Below are positions 35,061-46,930 of a stretch of DNA of 64,000 bases, in pieces. The notes under the pieces were generated by a model. The model saw nothing but the letters and a program-made list of their open reading frames with translations, did no database searches and was not told the origin of the DNA. The first letter of the stretch is position 1. The number at the start of each line of letters is the position of its first letter. The DNA is from Prostheceraeus crozeri (taxonomy: Eukaryota; Platyhelminthes; Polycladida; Euryleptidae). The DNA is taken from NCBI GenBank assembly GCA_907163375.1, contig CAJQUW010008020.1, positions 310,001 through 374,000 on the forward strand, given 5' to 3'. Made by a program: the position numbers and the translations under genes.

Positions 35061-36407
35061 GAACTTAGAGGAGACGAATCTGGCTACTAGGGAACGCGCC
35101 GATCAGTCCTTTTATGGACTAGGCCCTCACTGGGCCAACATATGACAAAGAAAAATACTTAATGTGACATAGGAAACTAATTCATTCAATCATAGTTAAA
35201 AACTTACTGTTTACTATAAAATGCTGCTGTCTAAACTAATTTCTAACCATTTATGAAATGATGCATTATAAAGCGGACTGTTGATAGATGAAATGCATAA
35301 TTCGTTAAGCTAAATTTGCACTATTTTGAAAACAAATCAGGTCGGCCGTTTTCACCACCATCGGTATTATTAGGATTATTTTGAGCTTGATATTTTAAGT
35401 GTCAATGCAAAGCCATAAGGTTGAAGATTCTCCATAACGAAGTGAGTGGGGTGAGTCGGATTACTGATTTGTGAAGCCATTGTATCAACACAAGAAACGC
35501 ATGGTCATTTAAATCATTTCAAAGCGTGTTACCTTTAATGAATCGTTCATCGAATTCTTCATAAATTTGCAATCCCATTGATTTACATATTTTTGCCATT
35601 TCGAAAATCTGAAAATGAAAATTGTGATGATGTGATGTCAATATGCTGAATTATCGAACTCTTGAACAATGCCAGTCAAGGAATATTGATTGTTGAACTT
35701 ATGAGAATTCTAAATGAACAAAACGCTGAGAAAATAATCAGTCACATGAAAGATGTAACCGCTCATTTGCCTGAAAGAGACATAATTCAATCTTGTTAGT
35801 ATACGTAGCCGTTCAAAATTTGAACTACATTCTATAAAATATTGATTGTTTGAATATCTGTTGGAAATTGATGGTAGATGACTTTGATGAACGATCAGTT
35901 ATTGCATGAAAACGTCTTACGGTAAATTATGGGAGTGTGGTTGATTATATTGGAGCAGTCATGCGGCGCTGAATACAACTAAAGCGTGTAAATTACGTGT
36001 GCTCTCATACTACAAAGTGGCAAATAAGTTACTATACACTTAATGTTAAAGAAAAATATCAATGATATCTGTCTTCCTATCACTGTTAGAGCAGATTTCT
36101 CTTCATAAATCAATGATATCTACGAAAATTTTCAATCTGAAATGTAATATTTGCAAGATATGCAGATTTCTTTGAGTCTATGAATCTAAATGTCTAATCT
36201 GATGCAATGAATCGCTAATTAATTGATTCACGAAGAGTTTCGTTTTGAAAATGTAGTGGAAATTGGATGATTGTGTGTAAGTAATTGAACAGCGTCTGAA
36301 ACCCTTCAACTCTCCTCTTCCTAATCGGGCTGCGATTTGATACTACTGTATCTGTGAAAGATTCCTCGTTCTGGACGCCGTGTGGCTGACAACACTGGAT
36401 AATCAAC
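35061..36407. other. AT-rich non-coding stretch, no gene seen
   Basis: Only short frames without motifs. No repeats of note. Confidence 0.55.
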
Positions 36408-36712
36408 ATGACAACTGAAGCACTTGTCGATGCCCCTCAAGCCTCTCGACTTTGCATTATTGAATCTGGCATCAACAGAAGATCTATGCAATCCATTTTG
36501 AGACATATGGATTATGGTCCTTTGTCCTACATACATACACGTACTTCAAGAGATCAACGGGCTCAGGACGATAGTGATGACCACTTACAATCTTGTAAGG
36601 TGTTCAATAATCACCGTGACGCAACGTTCCCTGATAAAGTAGTGTGGTCTGATGAAGCACAGCTCAAACTGTTGGACCATGTCAATAGACGCAACAATAA
36701 TTTACATACTGG
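36408..36712 (+). pseudogene. Mariner/Tc3-like transposase fragment
   Basis: The frame contains RRSMQSILRHMDYGPLSYI, DDHLQSCKVFNNH and VVWSDEAQLKLLDHVNRRNN. This order of HTH end, linker with D-R--FC-like spacing, WSDEA and a HVNR-N phrase is that of arthropod mariner/Tc3-type transposases. It stops soon after the first catalytic Asp, replaced by a TA-rich microsatellite near 36,727. Only about 100 codons remain. Confidence 0.6.
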
Positions 36713-36978
36713 ACATTATAATCCATATATATATATATCTTCACATAAGATATATTATGTATCTTCACATTATAATCGAAAGGCATTTGAATGAGCAATG
36801 ATTTCTTCTTCAGGATTTCGTCCTTGCGATTTTTGATTTCACGAAAACTGGTGAATTCTGTCAGTGCTTTATAAGAGGTTTTTGTTTCGGGTCTTCCGCA
36901 AAGAGGATTTTTAAGAATTTCATTTACGACAAGCTGGCGATCATCATGCAACAGCATTAATGATTTATCCTTACTCAC
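36682..36978 (-). CDS. Unassigned open frame
   Basis: Ninety-nine codons in one frame, starting MSKDKSLMLLHDDRQ. The first 60 or so codons are Lys/Glu-rich and less AT-biased than the flanks, which makes a coding past possible; the last 20 codons run through the TA microsatellite and look spurious. I recognise no domain. It may be an exon or transposon piece. Confidence 0.2.
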   Translation of the reverse strand: MSKDKSLMLLHDDRQLVVNEILKNPLCGRPETKTSYKALTEFTSFREIKNRKDEILKKKSLLIQMPFDYNVKIHNISYVKIYIYMDYNVQYVNYCCVY

Positions 36979-38689
36979 TTTTTAGAGACATATGGATTGG
37001 ACGGCATGGGAGCATTGAATGGTCACTTCTATCACCTGATTTTACGACAGTGTACTTCGGCATCTAGGATGCAGTCAAAGATACATGCCAAAGAAAACCA
37101 AAAAAATACGTGAAGCAATTTCTCAAATTCATGACTTGTGTGATAGAATAATAAATTCATAAATGTTATCTCTCGTTATAATGCACGTATTGAGACATTC
37201 GAACTCGGAGCACTGTGAAAAGCATTTGAGGTAGAATGCTAGATTTTAGATATTTTGATGAATAGGGAAAGATATCGCTCTGGAGAGAATGCTCTTTTTG
37301 ATAACAAATGTTTGTGGGTTGATCAAAAAGATGTTCATATAATATGAAAGATGCGAAAGATTTCCTGGCGCTTAATGATAATCTCTCCAATTTTGGACTT
37401 AGAATCTACTGCTTATAGAACAAAACTTGGTGTTACTCATAAATCCGATATGAGTAGTGTTTATATAATACTCGTATTGCCATCATTCATGTAATCAGTG
37501 CATAGATGCATTTGTGGATGAGTGAGTATTTTAATTGTAATTACATATGCACTTTGTCAACGGCAGTAATTTGAATTGATTGAGATGTTTAATTTTGCAA
37601 AAATTAACGGAAATTCAAGAATTTCAAATGCACTTTTAATAAAGGTAAAATTTTAGTGGCTCTCATAGGTGTATTCAAATCGGTTGTTAAAAATTCGTGG
37701 AAGCTAATTCTTTTGCAGAAATCCTTTTACTGAGGAATGGAAACACATCATTAACTGAGTCATAATAAGACTTTCAAACTACTTTGTGTGTATTTATGTC
37801 CGAACATATCAACATGCGGTCCTATGACTTACATGAGATTCCTAAATCACGGTTATATGACTTCACTACGGTCATATCTACTAATGCGCTACAATAGCAG
37901 AAGCAACACCCTTTACCATGAAACTGGCTCTATTTCCTCATTTCCTATGCAGCTCCAGCATCCTATATGTACTTTTCAAAGACTGAGACTTTATATCTAA
38001 AACGAAGAAAATGGCAAACTTACTGACTTTTTGCTTCCTGAGAACGCATAAACACATTTGTTATCCACCTGATGAGTACTTTTCAGAGCTATCGTTACAT
38101 TTTTGCGAATTCTTTCATAGGCACTTGAGACAGTTGTTCTATGTAATTTGCAACCTGTAGGAAAAGATATCGAACAAATAATTAAAAAAAATATCAATAT
38201 TAAAATTAGTATTGCGATGGGTTACTATTGCTTAAATGTTCAGCTTTATTGATAAGAGTATTTTCGTGTGAGTGTTCATATCCCAAATTTTACCAAGCAA
38301 AATATCATAATAAAAGACAATAATTATAATTAACTTTAGACGATGAGAGTCATAAAATTATGGCGTAAATAAAATAAAATAAAATAAAATATGAAATAAA
38401 CTTGAAATCTGAGCCAACAGAAAAAGATCTCAATTAACGCTTCCATGAAGACCTGCATATAATGTAGTTCATGAAATCTCCCTGATCATCAGCTCAATTT
38501 CCTCTCAATAACATTTACCTGTAAGCAAATGTTCAATCCTTTTGATATCTAATAAGTTTTACACTACTTCTACAGCAGTTTCATGTCGCTAGTATATGAT
38601 AATCTATTTATAATAATATTAGCATACAATAATAGCATGTTTTAGCCTATTCATGCGCAATGTATGTTACAACTTACAAATACGTACTA
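36979..38689. other. AT-rich non-coding stretch, no gene seen
   Basis: There is an (AAAAT)n microsatellite near 38,368-38,392. Otherwise nothing recognised. Confidence 0.55.
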
Positions 38690-39057
38690 CATTTTATTTC
38701 CACGAGATCTTTCGTCCAGGTCTCTTCATGGTGGATACACTGGAAATGAACGCATGATACACACTGCTATTGACTGTTAACACGATTCAAAGACATTCTG
38801 CACACAACGTGACACACTTTGCGGACGGAAGGTGGTGGAATAGATATCTACAACTCAAGGTGCAATTAAGACCAAATGAATTTTACAAAAAGCAGTAATT
38901 GCGACAGCTAGAAAATACGAAATCAAATGAAGTTATACTAAAAACATTAAGGAAAAGGAAAAGTATACTAAGTATGTACAAAGAAAACAAGAAAAAAACA
39001 AAAGACAGGTAAATAATAAATAAATAATAAATAAAAAAAAATTAGATTAATAGAAAA

Positions 39058-39372
39058 TTACCAAGGCAAATGCAGGGAGTAGATAAAATCCTTTTGAACA
39101 CGCAGATCAGGCTTAGAATACTTAATCACAAGAGCTTCCAAAATACGCAGTTTGATGAGAAAACGGGATTGATACCTCACACCGAACAGCTCTCTAGCAT
39201 TGGACGGAAAACTTGAACACACCTGTAAGTGCCGAGTGATGGCACTTCCAGGGATACGAGTGGAACGTGGAGGACATTTGCTTTCGGAAAAAATCCACTT
39301 AGGCGCATGTTCAATGACTCTCTCGCCAAGACTCCTCCCAGTTCTTCCCACGTACAAGAATCCGCATGACAC
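39058..39372 (-). pseudogene. GIY-YIG endonuclease domain of Penelope-like element (left arm)
   Basis: GFLYVGRTGRSLGERVIEH matches the LYVG-TGRSL-R--EH core by which Penelope GIY-YIG domains are known, and is followed by SAITRHLQVC. The domain nicks target DNA to prime reverse transcription. It is in the same orientation as the RT and downstream of it, as in canonical Penelope elements. Confidence 0.8.
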
Positions 39373-39389
39373 ATTTGAAGGAATAGATC

Positions 39390-40404
39390 AGGTTAGAGGT
39401 GGAAAGAACTGGAACCTTGTCCTTCGGAGAGCCCAATTGAATCTGCCGAGTCGTAAAAATAACAAAAAGTCTCACACATGGGAAGGCTCGAACAGCAGAC
39501 CTAAACAGAGGAACAAATCTAGAAGCGGCTCTATCACCTATAAACGGTAGTGTCAAGTACACACACTTCCTTTCCAGTCCGAACTTTGGAGGCTCCGGAG
39601 GTCTGGGCAAGTGTCCTTATTTGTCAAGGAAGGATGGAGGATAGCCATTGTCCTTCAGAACATCGAAAATGTTCTGGACTTCACCATCCAACTTGTCTTT
39701 AGTGCGTATGCGGTGAGCCCTCGTAATAAGGCTGCGTACAAGACCAATTTTCTACCGCACTGGTACAAAACTATGAAAGTGGGTATATAGACCACTCCAC
39801 GATGGCTTGTGGTAAATGGAGGTCGACACTGATCCATTCTGGCCTCGAGAAATCAGTACATCCAAGAAGGGCATTCTATCGTTCACCTCTTCCTCTATGG
39901 TAAAGGTCAGGTTAGGATGAGCACTGTTAAACACAGACAGAAGATCTTGTACTTGCTGACGATTGATGTTGACAAGAATAAATATGTCGTCCACATAGCG
40001 TAGGTACTTGACGCAACAATCTTCTATCACAGACTGCAGTTTTCTCCCCAAGTATCCCATGAACACATTTGCAAAAAGAGGGCCAAGGCAGCTGCCCATT
40101 GCGACACCATCGACTTGACGATAGTAAGTACCATTAAATAAAAACTGCATGTTCGATGTACACAGAAGCAGCATCTCCCGAAGAAGATCAGAAGGGATTG
40201 CACAAGGGATATTGTGAGCATAGATAGTCTCGATGATTAAATCGATGGTTTCGTGTAAAGGCACATTCGTAAAGAGAGACTTCACATCCATTGTATACAT
40301 CTTCAAATTGCTTAAATTGAAACTTTGTATAATTTCAGCGAATTCAAAACTGTCCTTCAGCATTGAATGTGCGTAGAAATCAGCAACTGGTTGAACCTCT
40401 AACG
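39390..40404 (-). pseudogene. Penelope-like reverse transcriptase
   Basis: Reading leftwards from the right arm: MYTMDVKSLFTNVPLHETI (motif A with catalytic Asp), GTYYRQVDGVAMGSCLGP (motif B region), LRYVDDIFIL (YVDD catalytic box), and DRMPFLDVLISR (the FLDV motif typical of Penelope RTs). The upstream third of a usual Penelope protein is missing. The region between RT and the GIY-YIG domain is degraded. Confidence 0.85.
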
Positions 40405-40736
40405 TGATATATTCCTTCAAATGTACATGCGGATGCTTGTACGTGGGAAGAACTGGGAGGAGTCTTGGCGAGAGAGTCATTGAACATGTGCCTAAGTGGA
40501 TTTTTTCCGAAAGCAAATGTCCTCCACGTTCCACTCGTATCCCTGGAAGTGCCATCACTCGGCACTTACAGGTGTGTTCAAGTTTTCCGTCCAATGCTAG
40601 AGAGCTGTTCGGTGTGAGGTATCAATCCCGTTTTCTCATCAAACTGCGTATTTTGGAAGCTCTTGTGATTAAGTATTCTAAGCCTGATCTGTGTGTTCAA
40701 AAGGATTTTATCTACTCCCTGCATTTGCCTTGGTAA
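40404..40736 (+). pseudogene. GIY-YIG endonuclease domain, inverted copy (right arm)
   Basis: LYVGRTGRSLGERVIEHVPK and SAITRHLQVCSSF are nearly the same as the left arm, but on the plus strand. It directly abuts the RT of opposite direction. A long minus-strand frame over it is an antisense shadow. Confidence 0.85.
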
Positions 40737-41103
40737 TTTTCTATTAATCTAATTTTTTTTATTTATTATTTATTTATTATTTACCTGTCTTCTGTTTTTT
40801 TCTTGTTTTCTTTGTACAGACTTAGTATACTTTTCCTTTTCCTTAATGTTTTTAGTATAACTTCATTTGATTTCGTATTTTCTAGCTGTCGCAATTACTG
40901 CTTTTTGTAAAATTCATTTGGTCTTAATTGCACCTTGAGCTGTAGATGTCTATTCCACCACCTTCCGTCCGCAAAGTGTGTCACGTTGTGTGCAGAATGT
41001 CTTTGAATCGTGTTAACAGTCAATAGCAGTGTGTATCATGCGTTCATTTCCAGTGTATCCACCATGAAGAGACCTGGACGAAAGATCTCGTGGAAATAAA
41101 ATG

Positions 41104-42356
41104 AAGAACCTACTTGTGGCATTTTTTATTTTTAAAGTTGCGAAAGGGACATCTTTTTTCAACAATATTCAATTGTCATTTTGAATACATTGTATTTACA
41201 GACTTAATACGATATCAAATTAGTGCTAATGAACTAATTTAAGAAATCTGCGATGAAACATGGCTGTTTGCTTGAATAGCTTCATTATAAAGCCTGATCT
41301 ATTTGGACGAAATTTCAAATTTCCAAGATGGCTGGGAAGGCAAATTCGGATGTTCTGCAGAGGTAAGTTCCCTCATTTCTATTTTCTTTTTAGATGCGCA
41401 TTAGTTGTGCGATGACCATAGTTTTGCTACAGCATTGAGTAGATGACGAATGAAGATAGTCTTATTACAAAAAAAGTCATGTAAAGTAGAAATGCTGTTT
41501 AAACGTGCATACATTGCGTAAATCCATAAATTTTAGATTGAAAATGGTGTTGGAGAATGCTAGTTGATTTTACCGTGTAATATGATTCTGACATCATGGA
41601 TGAAGAACGATTGCATTTTCTTCTAAAACAGGATGTAGATCTTCAATATACTTATGACAATGTGGCTGGAATTATATACTCTAGAATTATCGTCAACTAC
41701 AGAGAAAACAAAAATCATGCAAAACGTAGAGTAAAGTAAACGTAAGAAGGTACGTACTTCTTTACGGCGACAGTATTAACAAGATGTGAAGATTCTTGAG
41801 ACTCAATACATCCGTTAAATCATATTTTGAGCTATATCACGAGCGAAAAAAATGTCACCGTAGACCGGCGAACTCAGCACCTTATACTTTAATGGCCAAC
41901 TCCCCACCACAGAGCTATCCCATCACGCACATGGAATAGCTGCAGATATTTACTGATTCGCTGTGACGCGCGCGAGCAATTCATAAAAAATGGATCACCC
42001 TTAAACATCGCCTTAACTTCAACTTTGTCTAAGTCCGCCAAACTTGAACGAATTTCTCTGAAATTTGGAAGATATGTCAGTTGTGCTTACTAATATCATT
42101 GTTGGAAATTTCAAGCATGAATATTGAGTTGTTTTCCTGTCATAGATAAAAAAGTAGTAGATAATTTGATCTTCATTTAGCAATGTTACACAAAATCATA
42201 CCTCACTCTTATAAAATTACATTTGTTTCCTTTGTTATGTAATATGTTGTTCTACAAGCCAAAAGGTATCAAGCAAAACAAAAATAAAGAAAATCGGTCA
42301 ATCAGAGCCAGTATAGCACCATTATTCATCAACAATAATGTAACTGCTACATGTGA
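41104..42356. other. Non-coding stretch, no gene seen
   Basis: No domain or terminal repeat recognised. Confidence 0.5.
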
Positions 42357-42407
42357 TTAACCCCTTGACTGCTACCAAGAAATTTGACAAGAGGCTGTGT
42401 GGTGCGG

Positions 42408-42428
42408 ATGACTAGGTATTCAAGTCAT
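42408..42428. repeat. Subterminal palindrome, left end
   Basis: ATGACTAGGTATTCAAGTCAT pairs at 7 of 10 positions and is shared with the right end. Confidence 0.6.
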
Positions 42429-43078
42429 AAGGATGATTCCGTTATATGCGACTTGACGAGTTCTCCTTCGCATGCTGTAATTAGCTGATAAAGCAAATTT
42501 AAGAGTGGAATGAAGAAGTTTTTGAAGCTGTTCGAAGATTAAGATCGGCGCTGCGGGGAAAATGAAAATTATGCAATTGGCAAACACATTCAGATGTTGT
42601 ATGCATAGGTTGAAATTTGGGTTGAACGATTTATGAAGGATGATAAAGGAAGAGATTCATAACATATAAATTGGACAATCAAGTGGTCGAGTAGATATAT
42701 TTTATTGAATACAATTAACTCTGTTCGCGATACTTTCTTGAATAGTGGGGCAACATCAATGAATGGCAACAATAAGATTTCGCGGTATCAAAGTAAACAA
42801 ATCTATCTTCTCGATGCAAGTAAGTAAACAAGAGTATGATTTCTCAAATCTCTATTATTTCTCTTAAAATGATACTGAGCTCAGTATTGTCAACAGACTC
42901 TTTGTGTTCAACAGACTTGGTGGCTTACGTTTTGTTATTGAAAGTCTTGTTGCTAGTTTATCAATCAAAATAAATTTTATGAATTTTTAGCTAACAAAAA
43001 GGTAAAATTTTGTTTCCAATTATCATTTTATTCAAACTTCGACAGACTGAATATCGACCTGCATAACCGTCCTGCAAA

Positions 43079-44060
43079 ATGTCATACAGAAGAAAACTCA
43101 CGATAGATCAACTCGCTGAAATGATTTGTTTAAGTCACGACGAGGATGAACTTGAGCTTTCAGACTCTGACAACAGCTTTGACAGCGATGGGGACTCAGA
43201 CAGTAATATGGATTTGTTAGAAACTTCCTTTCCAAGAGTGCCAACGCGAAATCCATGTCGATCAACATCGTCGCTCACTTTGCCATCAGCTTCAACCACG
43301 TCATCGACGTCAACAACCCCGGTTCTACATGAATCTTCTACACCAAACGAAGAAAGTTGGCGGCTTGTGAGCGGAACTACAGACAGCAAATCCGAAGAAA
43401 ATCCTATGTTTATCGGGTCTCCTGGTCTTTCTTCTGAACATGAGGACTACCTTCATTCTTCTGAAGACGAAGATTTGATCACTAAATGTATGGAGCTGTT
43501 TGTCTCTGATAAGTTGATTGACATGCTTGTCAGATTCACAAATGTCAGAGAGGAACTTTTTCTACTACAAGAGTCTGAAAATCTCAAGCCGCATTCAAGA
43601 TTTCAAGCGTGGATAAACACAAATAATCAAGAGATGAAGAAATTCGTTGGACTACTTCTGCTAATGGGAGTCATCAAAAAGCCAATGTTCTCGGATTATT
43701 GGTCTACGGATCCTTTTGTTACAACACCGATATTTCATTCAAAGTGTTAGCTATATCGGGATCGTTTTCTACTGCTATTGCATTTTATTCGATTCGCAGA
43801 CTATTCCAAGTTTGATGAAGATCCAAGTCCCCTACAGAACATTGTACAATTTGTTTCCTTAGTGAAGGAATCTCTCCTTCTCTTCAAGGGGAGACTTCAC
43901 TTCAAACAATATACACCATCAAAAAAAGGCGACGTTTCGTTATAAAAATTTATGTTTTGTGTGAAAGTGATACAGGTTACACTATTAACTTTTGCTTTCA
44001 TACCACAAAAGCTGAGCTCGACAAGTTCGCGTCATTCGCTTCAAGCCTCAGTGTATCTGA
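43079..44060 (+). pseudogene. piggyBac-like transposase, N-terminal half, inactive
   Basis: An acidic N-terminus (ELELSDSDNSFDSDGDSDSN) precedes the family domain (DDE_Tnp_1_7) with EMKKFVGLLLLMGVIKKP and FSDYWSTDPFVTTPIF. After about 43,745 the frame changes and continues with LLLFKGRLHFKQYTPSKK and VLCESDTGY, the block holding the first catalytic Asp in active members. Here the residue before GluSer is Lys (VKESLL) where active relatives have Asp, so the site is lost. The Polinton insertion at 44,143 removes the rest. The other side, 62,095-63,131, has no recognisable transposase part. Confidence 0.85.
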
Positions 44061-44142
44061 ACGCATGCGATCGATACTTGGACTTCTAATATGTCGAACA
44101 ATAATGTAATTATATTCAATGTAAGATATACAAATGTAGAAT

Positions 44143-44868
44143 AGTAATGGGAAAAAGACCGTTCCAGGACACCATAAAATTCAAACAAATAGTATCTTTA
44201 AAAACGACATAAATTCATGAATTTTGACCCTTTTTCAGGTTTTTAAGACCTAAATTCATAAATTTAGTCCATTTAAAAAGTATCATTTTTTGAAAAATCG
44301 GTATTTTTAAAAACGACTAAATTCATGAATTTTGGTCATTTTTTCAGGTTATGAAGACCAAAATTCATAAATTTAGGCGTTTTTAAAAATACCCAATTTT
44401 TCAAATTTTTCAAAATCTCAAATTTGAGAATTACAATTTTTACCTTGAAAATCATGACCGTTCCAGGTCACCGAAAAAATCATAAAAGTTAAGAATCTCA
44501 AATTTGTGTATTACAATTTTCACCCTCAAAATCATGACCGTTCCAGGACACCGAAAATCATAAAAGTTGAGAAACTCAAATTTGTGATTATGAAATTTCA
44601 CCCGCCCTTAAAATCATGACCGTTCAAGGACACAACATCAGAAAAATTGGTATTTTAGGAGTAGTTAAAATAACCCCAATTATCCCTAAATTTATGAATT
44701 TTTAATCATTTTTATGTCTAAACCAGGTTAAGAACCCTCAAATTCATATAGAGAGGAGAAAAATATTTCTTTAAAAATGGATGAAACAAAAGTGGAAGAA
44801 ACCTCAGAAATGGAAGGAACAAAAGTGGAAGAAACCTCGACTGGGACGAGAATATATCCTTCGTTATC
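44143..44868. repeat. Polinton left inverted terminal repeat
   Basis: About 725 bases matching the right arm inverted. It contains internal tandem repeats of a segment carrying GACCGTTCCAGGACACC. Its inner end holds a copy of the beginning of the gene at 60,789-61,511. Confidence 0.9.
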
Positions 44869-45407
44869 TCAATTAAACTTTTACGGAGCAGCGTGACTTC
44901 TCTCTCTCTCGATCCTGTCTGTTACAGGAATATTGTATTCACAATGACATGCATTCTTTAAAACAATTGTTTGTCTTCAATGAGAATAATTCCCGTATGC
45001 TTTTAATAGAATGACCTTGAACGCTAATGGAAATTTACACCAAAAGCAGAACCAGTTTTGTAACCGGAAAATGTGTCAGAATGTTTGTCGACATGGCTGC
45101 CGATAAAAGTGCCGATATGGTTCGACAGTTGGTGTATTTTTCCATTCAAAACAATGTCGCATGAATTATTGTTATGGAAACCAAAAGGAAGAGAAATGCT
45201 CATTCATTAATTCATCCTCTCTCTCATATGTCTATTGTGTTTGGATTCTTTTGTTCTTATAGTGTGAATGAGATTTCACAACCCGCATTGAAGGAAAAAT
45301 TTACGTATTATTTGCGCTTGAAGGTTGTTACTTTAAAAGGATGTGCAGTTTATTGAATTTACTTTCTTGCAATTGTCTGTTTGTGCTGTTATTTTACAAT
45401 GGTAGGA

Positions 45408-45812
45408 AATCAAGAACGCGATTTACGGTTGGAAACGAAAAAGCGGAGATTTACTGACATAACAAGACAGATAGCCAGACTCCAACCACGGAGTAAAATA
45501 TTTTCTCATATAAATATGAATGAAATTTTTCATAATCTGGGTGACTCATATGTCAATTATGCAATTGATAAAAGAATATTGAAATTAATAGAACGCAGAC
45601 AGCAGGCGTACATTTCATTGCAAAGAACTTTATTGCAAGAGGAGGATGAAGTTTTAATTGAAGAAACTCGCCAACGACTATCGTCCATCGTCCAACGTCC
45701 ATTTAATCCACCAAGTTATGAGCAGATTCTTTTACAAATGGAGGAAGAGCGCACAGCGCAACAACCAACACATGCGTCGCCCTCACATGCATCGCCATCA
45801 GGAGAAAACTGA
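45408..45812 (+). CDS. Polinton gene of unknown function (small basic protein)
   Basis: It follows the left arm and begins near MVGNQERDLRLETKKRRF. It is about 130 residues long with a basic N-terminus, a helical middle (Glu/Arg/Leu-rich) and a short repeat-like tail THASPSHASPS. I do not recognise a family. It sits next to the protease in the same direction. Confidence 0.5.
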   Translation, partial: NQERDLRLETKKRRFTDITRQIARLQPRSKIFSHINMNEIFHNLGDSYVNYAIDKRILKLIERRQQAYISLQRTLLQEEDEVLIEETRQRLSSIVQRPFNPPSYEQILLQMEEERTAQQPTHASPSHASPSGEN

Positions 45813-45995
45813 ATTCATTCTTCAAGGGAAATAGTGATTTATTTGATGCTATTATTGTTTCATTTCCCAAAGTGCTATTGAATTTGTTGTATTATTTTAG
45901 TAAATCATCTCCGAAAGTGCTATTGAATTTGTTGTATCATTTTAGTAAATCATCACACCGTGTCAGCAAGTTATACATTTTTATTTCATTTAAAA

Positions 45996-46865
45996 TGAAT
46001 GGTGAAAATCCGTCAGCTACACGTCACTTATCTCCTTCTGTGGGACTGAGTAATATAAGTCATCCTCAGGTTAATAACATGACTGAGTTCTTAAAACAAT
46101 ACGGTAAACAAACCACGACAAATTTCGAGTTAAATAAGATCGCAAATCAATTGGGAATAAATAATTTTCACAATATAATGAGAAATGAATTGCAGTTGAT
46201 TAAAGATGTGCGAAGCACTAACTCTGCTAATAAACTGATTCCTTACAAATGTACCTTTTTAATTTAGATTAAATTAAATCATTTCAAAATCAAATAAGTA
46301 GTAAGGAAAGTCATCATTATGGGACAGTTTTAAATTAATACCCCCCCTTCTGACTTCTAGGGGTCCCTATAAGAAATTTTTTTATTATAAAATGAGCAAC
46401 ATAAATGAGTTTTTAAAATAATATGGAACGCAAACAACTACAGATTTTGATCTAAAGAAAATCGCAAATCAATTGGGAATAAAGAATTTTCATGTTCTAA
46501 TGAGAGTCGAATTACAATTGATTAAAAATAAGCCATCAGGAACCTTCAGTTCCCGGAACAAAGTTTCAACTATAAATTTCATAACAAATCTTCACACATC
46601 AAATGAAAAAGGAGTACATTGGTCTGCAGGTACGTCTAATAAAAATGGAGATAATTACCATTTCGACTCTTATGGATTGCCTCCAACAAACGAAGTTAAA
46701 AAATTACTTGGCAATGGAACTTATAATACATTTCAAATTCAAAAACCAGGAACTACTTATTGTGGTCAATTATGTCTTTATGTTTTATTTAAACTACAAA
46801 TAGGAGTACCATTTCTTGATATTATGTTAGAATTGAACACGGGAATTTCATTCCCGAAACGTTAG
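45996..46865 (+). pseudogene. Polinton adenovirus-like cysteine protease region
   Basis: The catalytic part has VHWSAGTSNKNGDNYHFDS (His and acidic residue), GLPPTNEVKKLL and TYCGQLCLYVLFKL (Gln and Cys), the signature of the Ulp1/adenain-type protease that matures capsid proteins in this family. The front module is present twice: MTEFLKQYGKQTTTNFELNK near 46,080 and a similar stretch near 46,400-46,530. The region is broken. Confidence 0.8.
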
Positions 46866-46930
46866 TTCCAATAATAATGATAATTAAAAATCAAGCGAAG
46901 CTAGCTAGCTAAAGCGCCACCTAAAGGTTA

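Larger units (their letters stand above)
38690..41103 (-). mobile_element. Penelope-like element with about 0.7-kb inverted arms
   Basis: A left arm (38,690 to about 39,375) and a right arm (about 40,404-41,103) are inverted copies of the endonuclease end and 3' region. Both arms end with the phrase GAAATAAAAT in outward reading. Between them, minus-strand RT coding begins at the inner edge of the right arm. Penelope-like insertions are known for partial and inverted terminal copies, so this can be one insertion with an inverted 5' truncated copy. No target duplication could be read. The element is broken. Confidence 0.8.

Noticed and set aside
40404-40594. Minus-strand extension of the Penelope RT frame upstream of motif A
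   Set aside because: It is the antisense of the GIY-YIG domain on the plus strand.
43135-43389. Minus-strand Ser/Val-rich frame
   Set aside because: Shadow of the acidic N-terminus of the piggyBac transposase.
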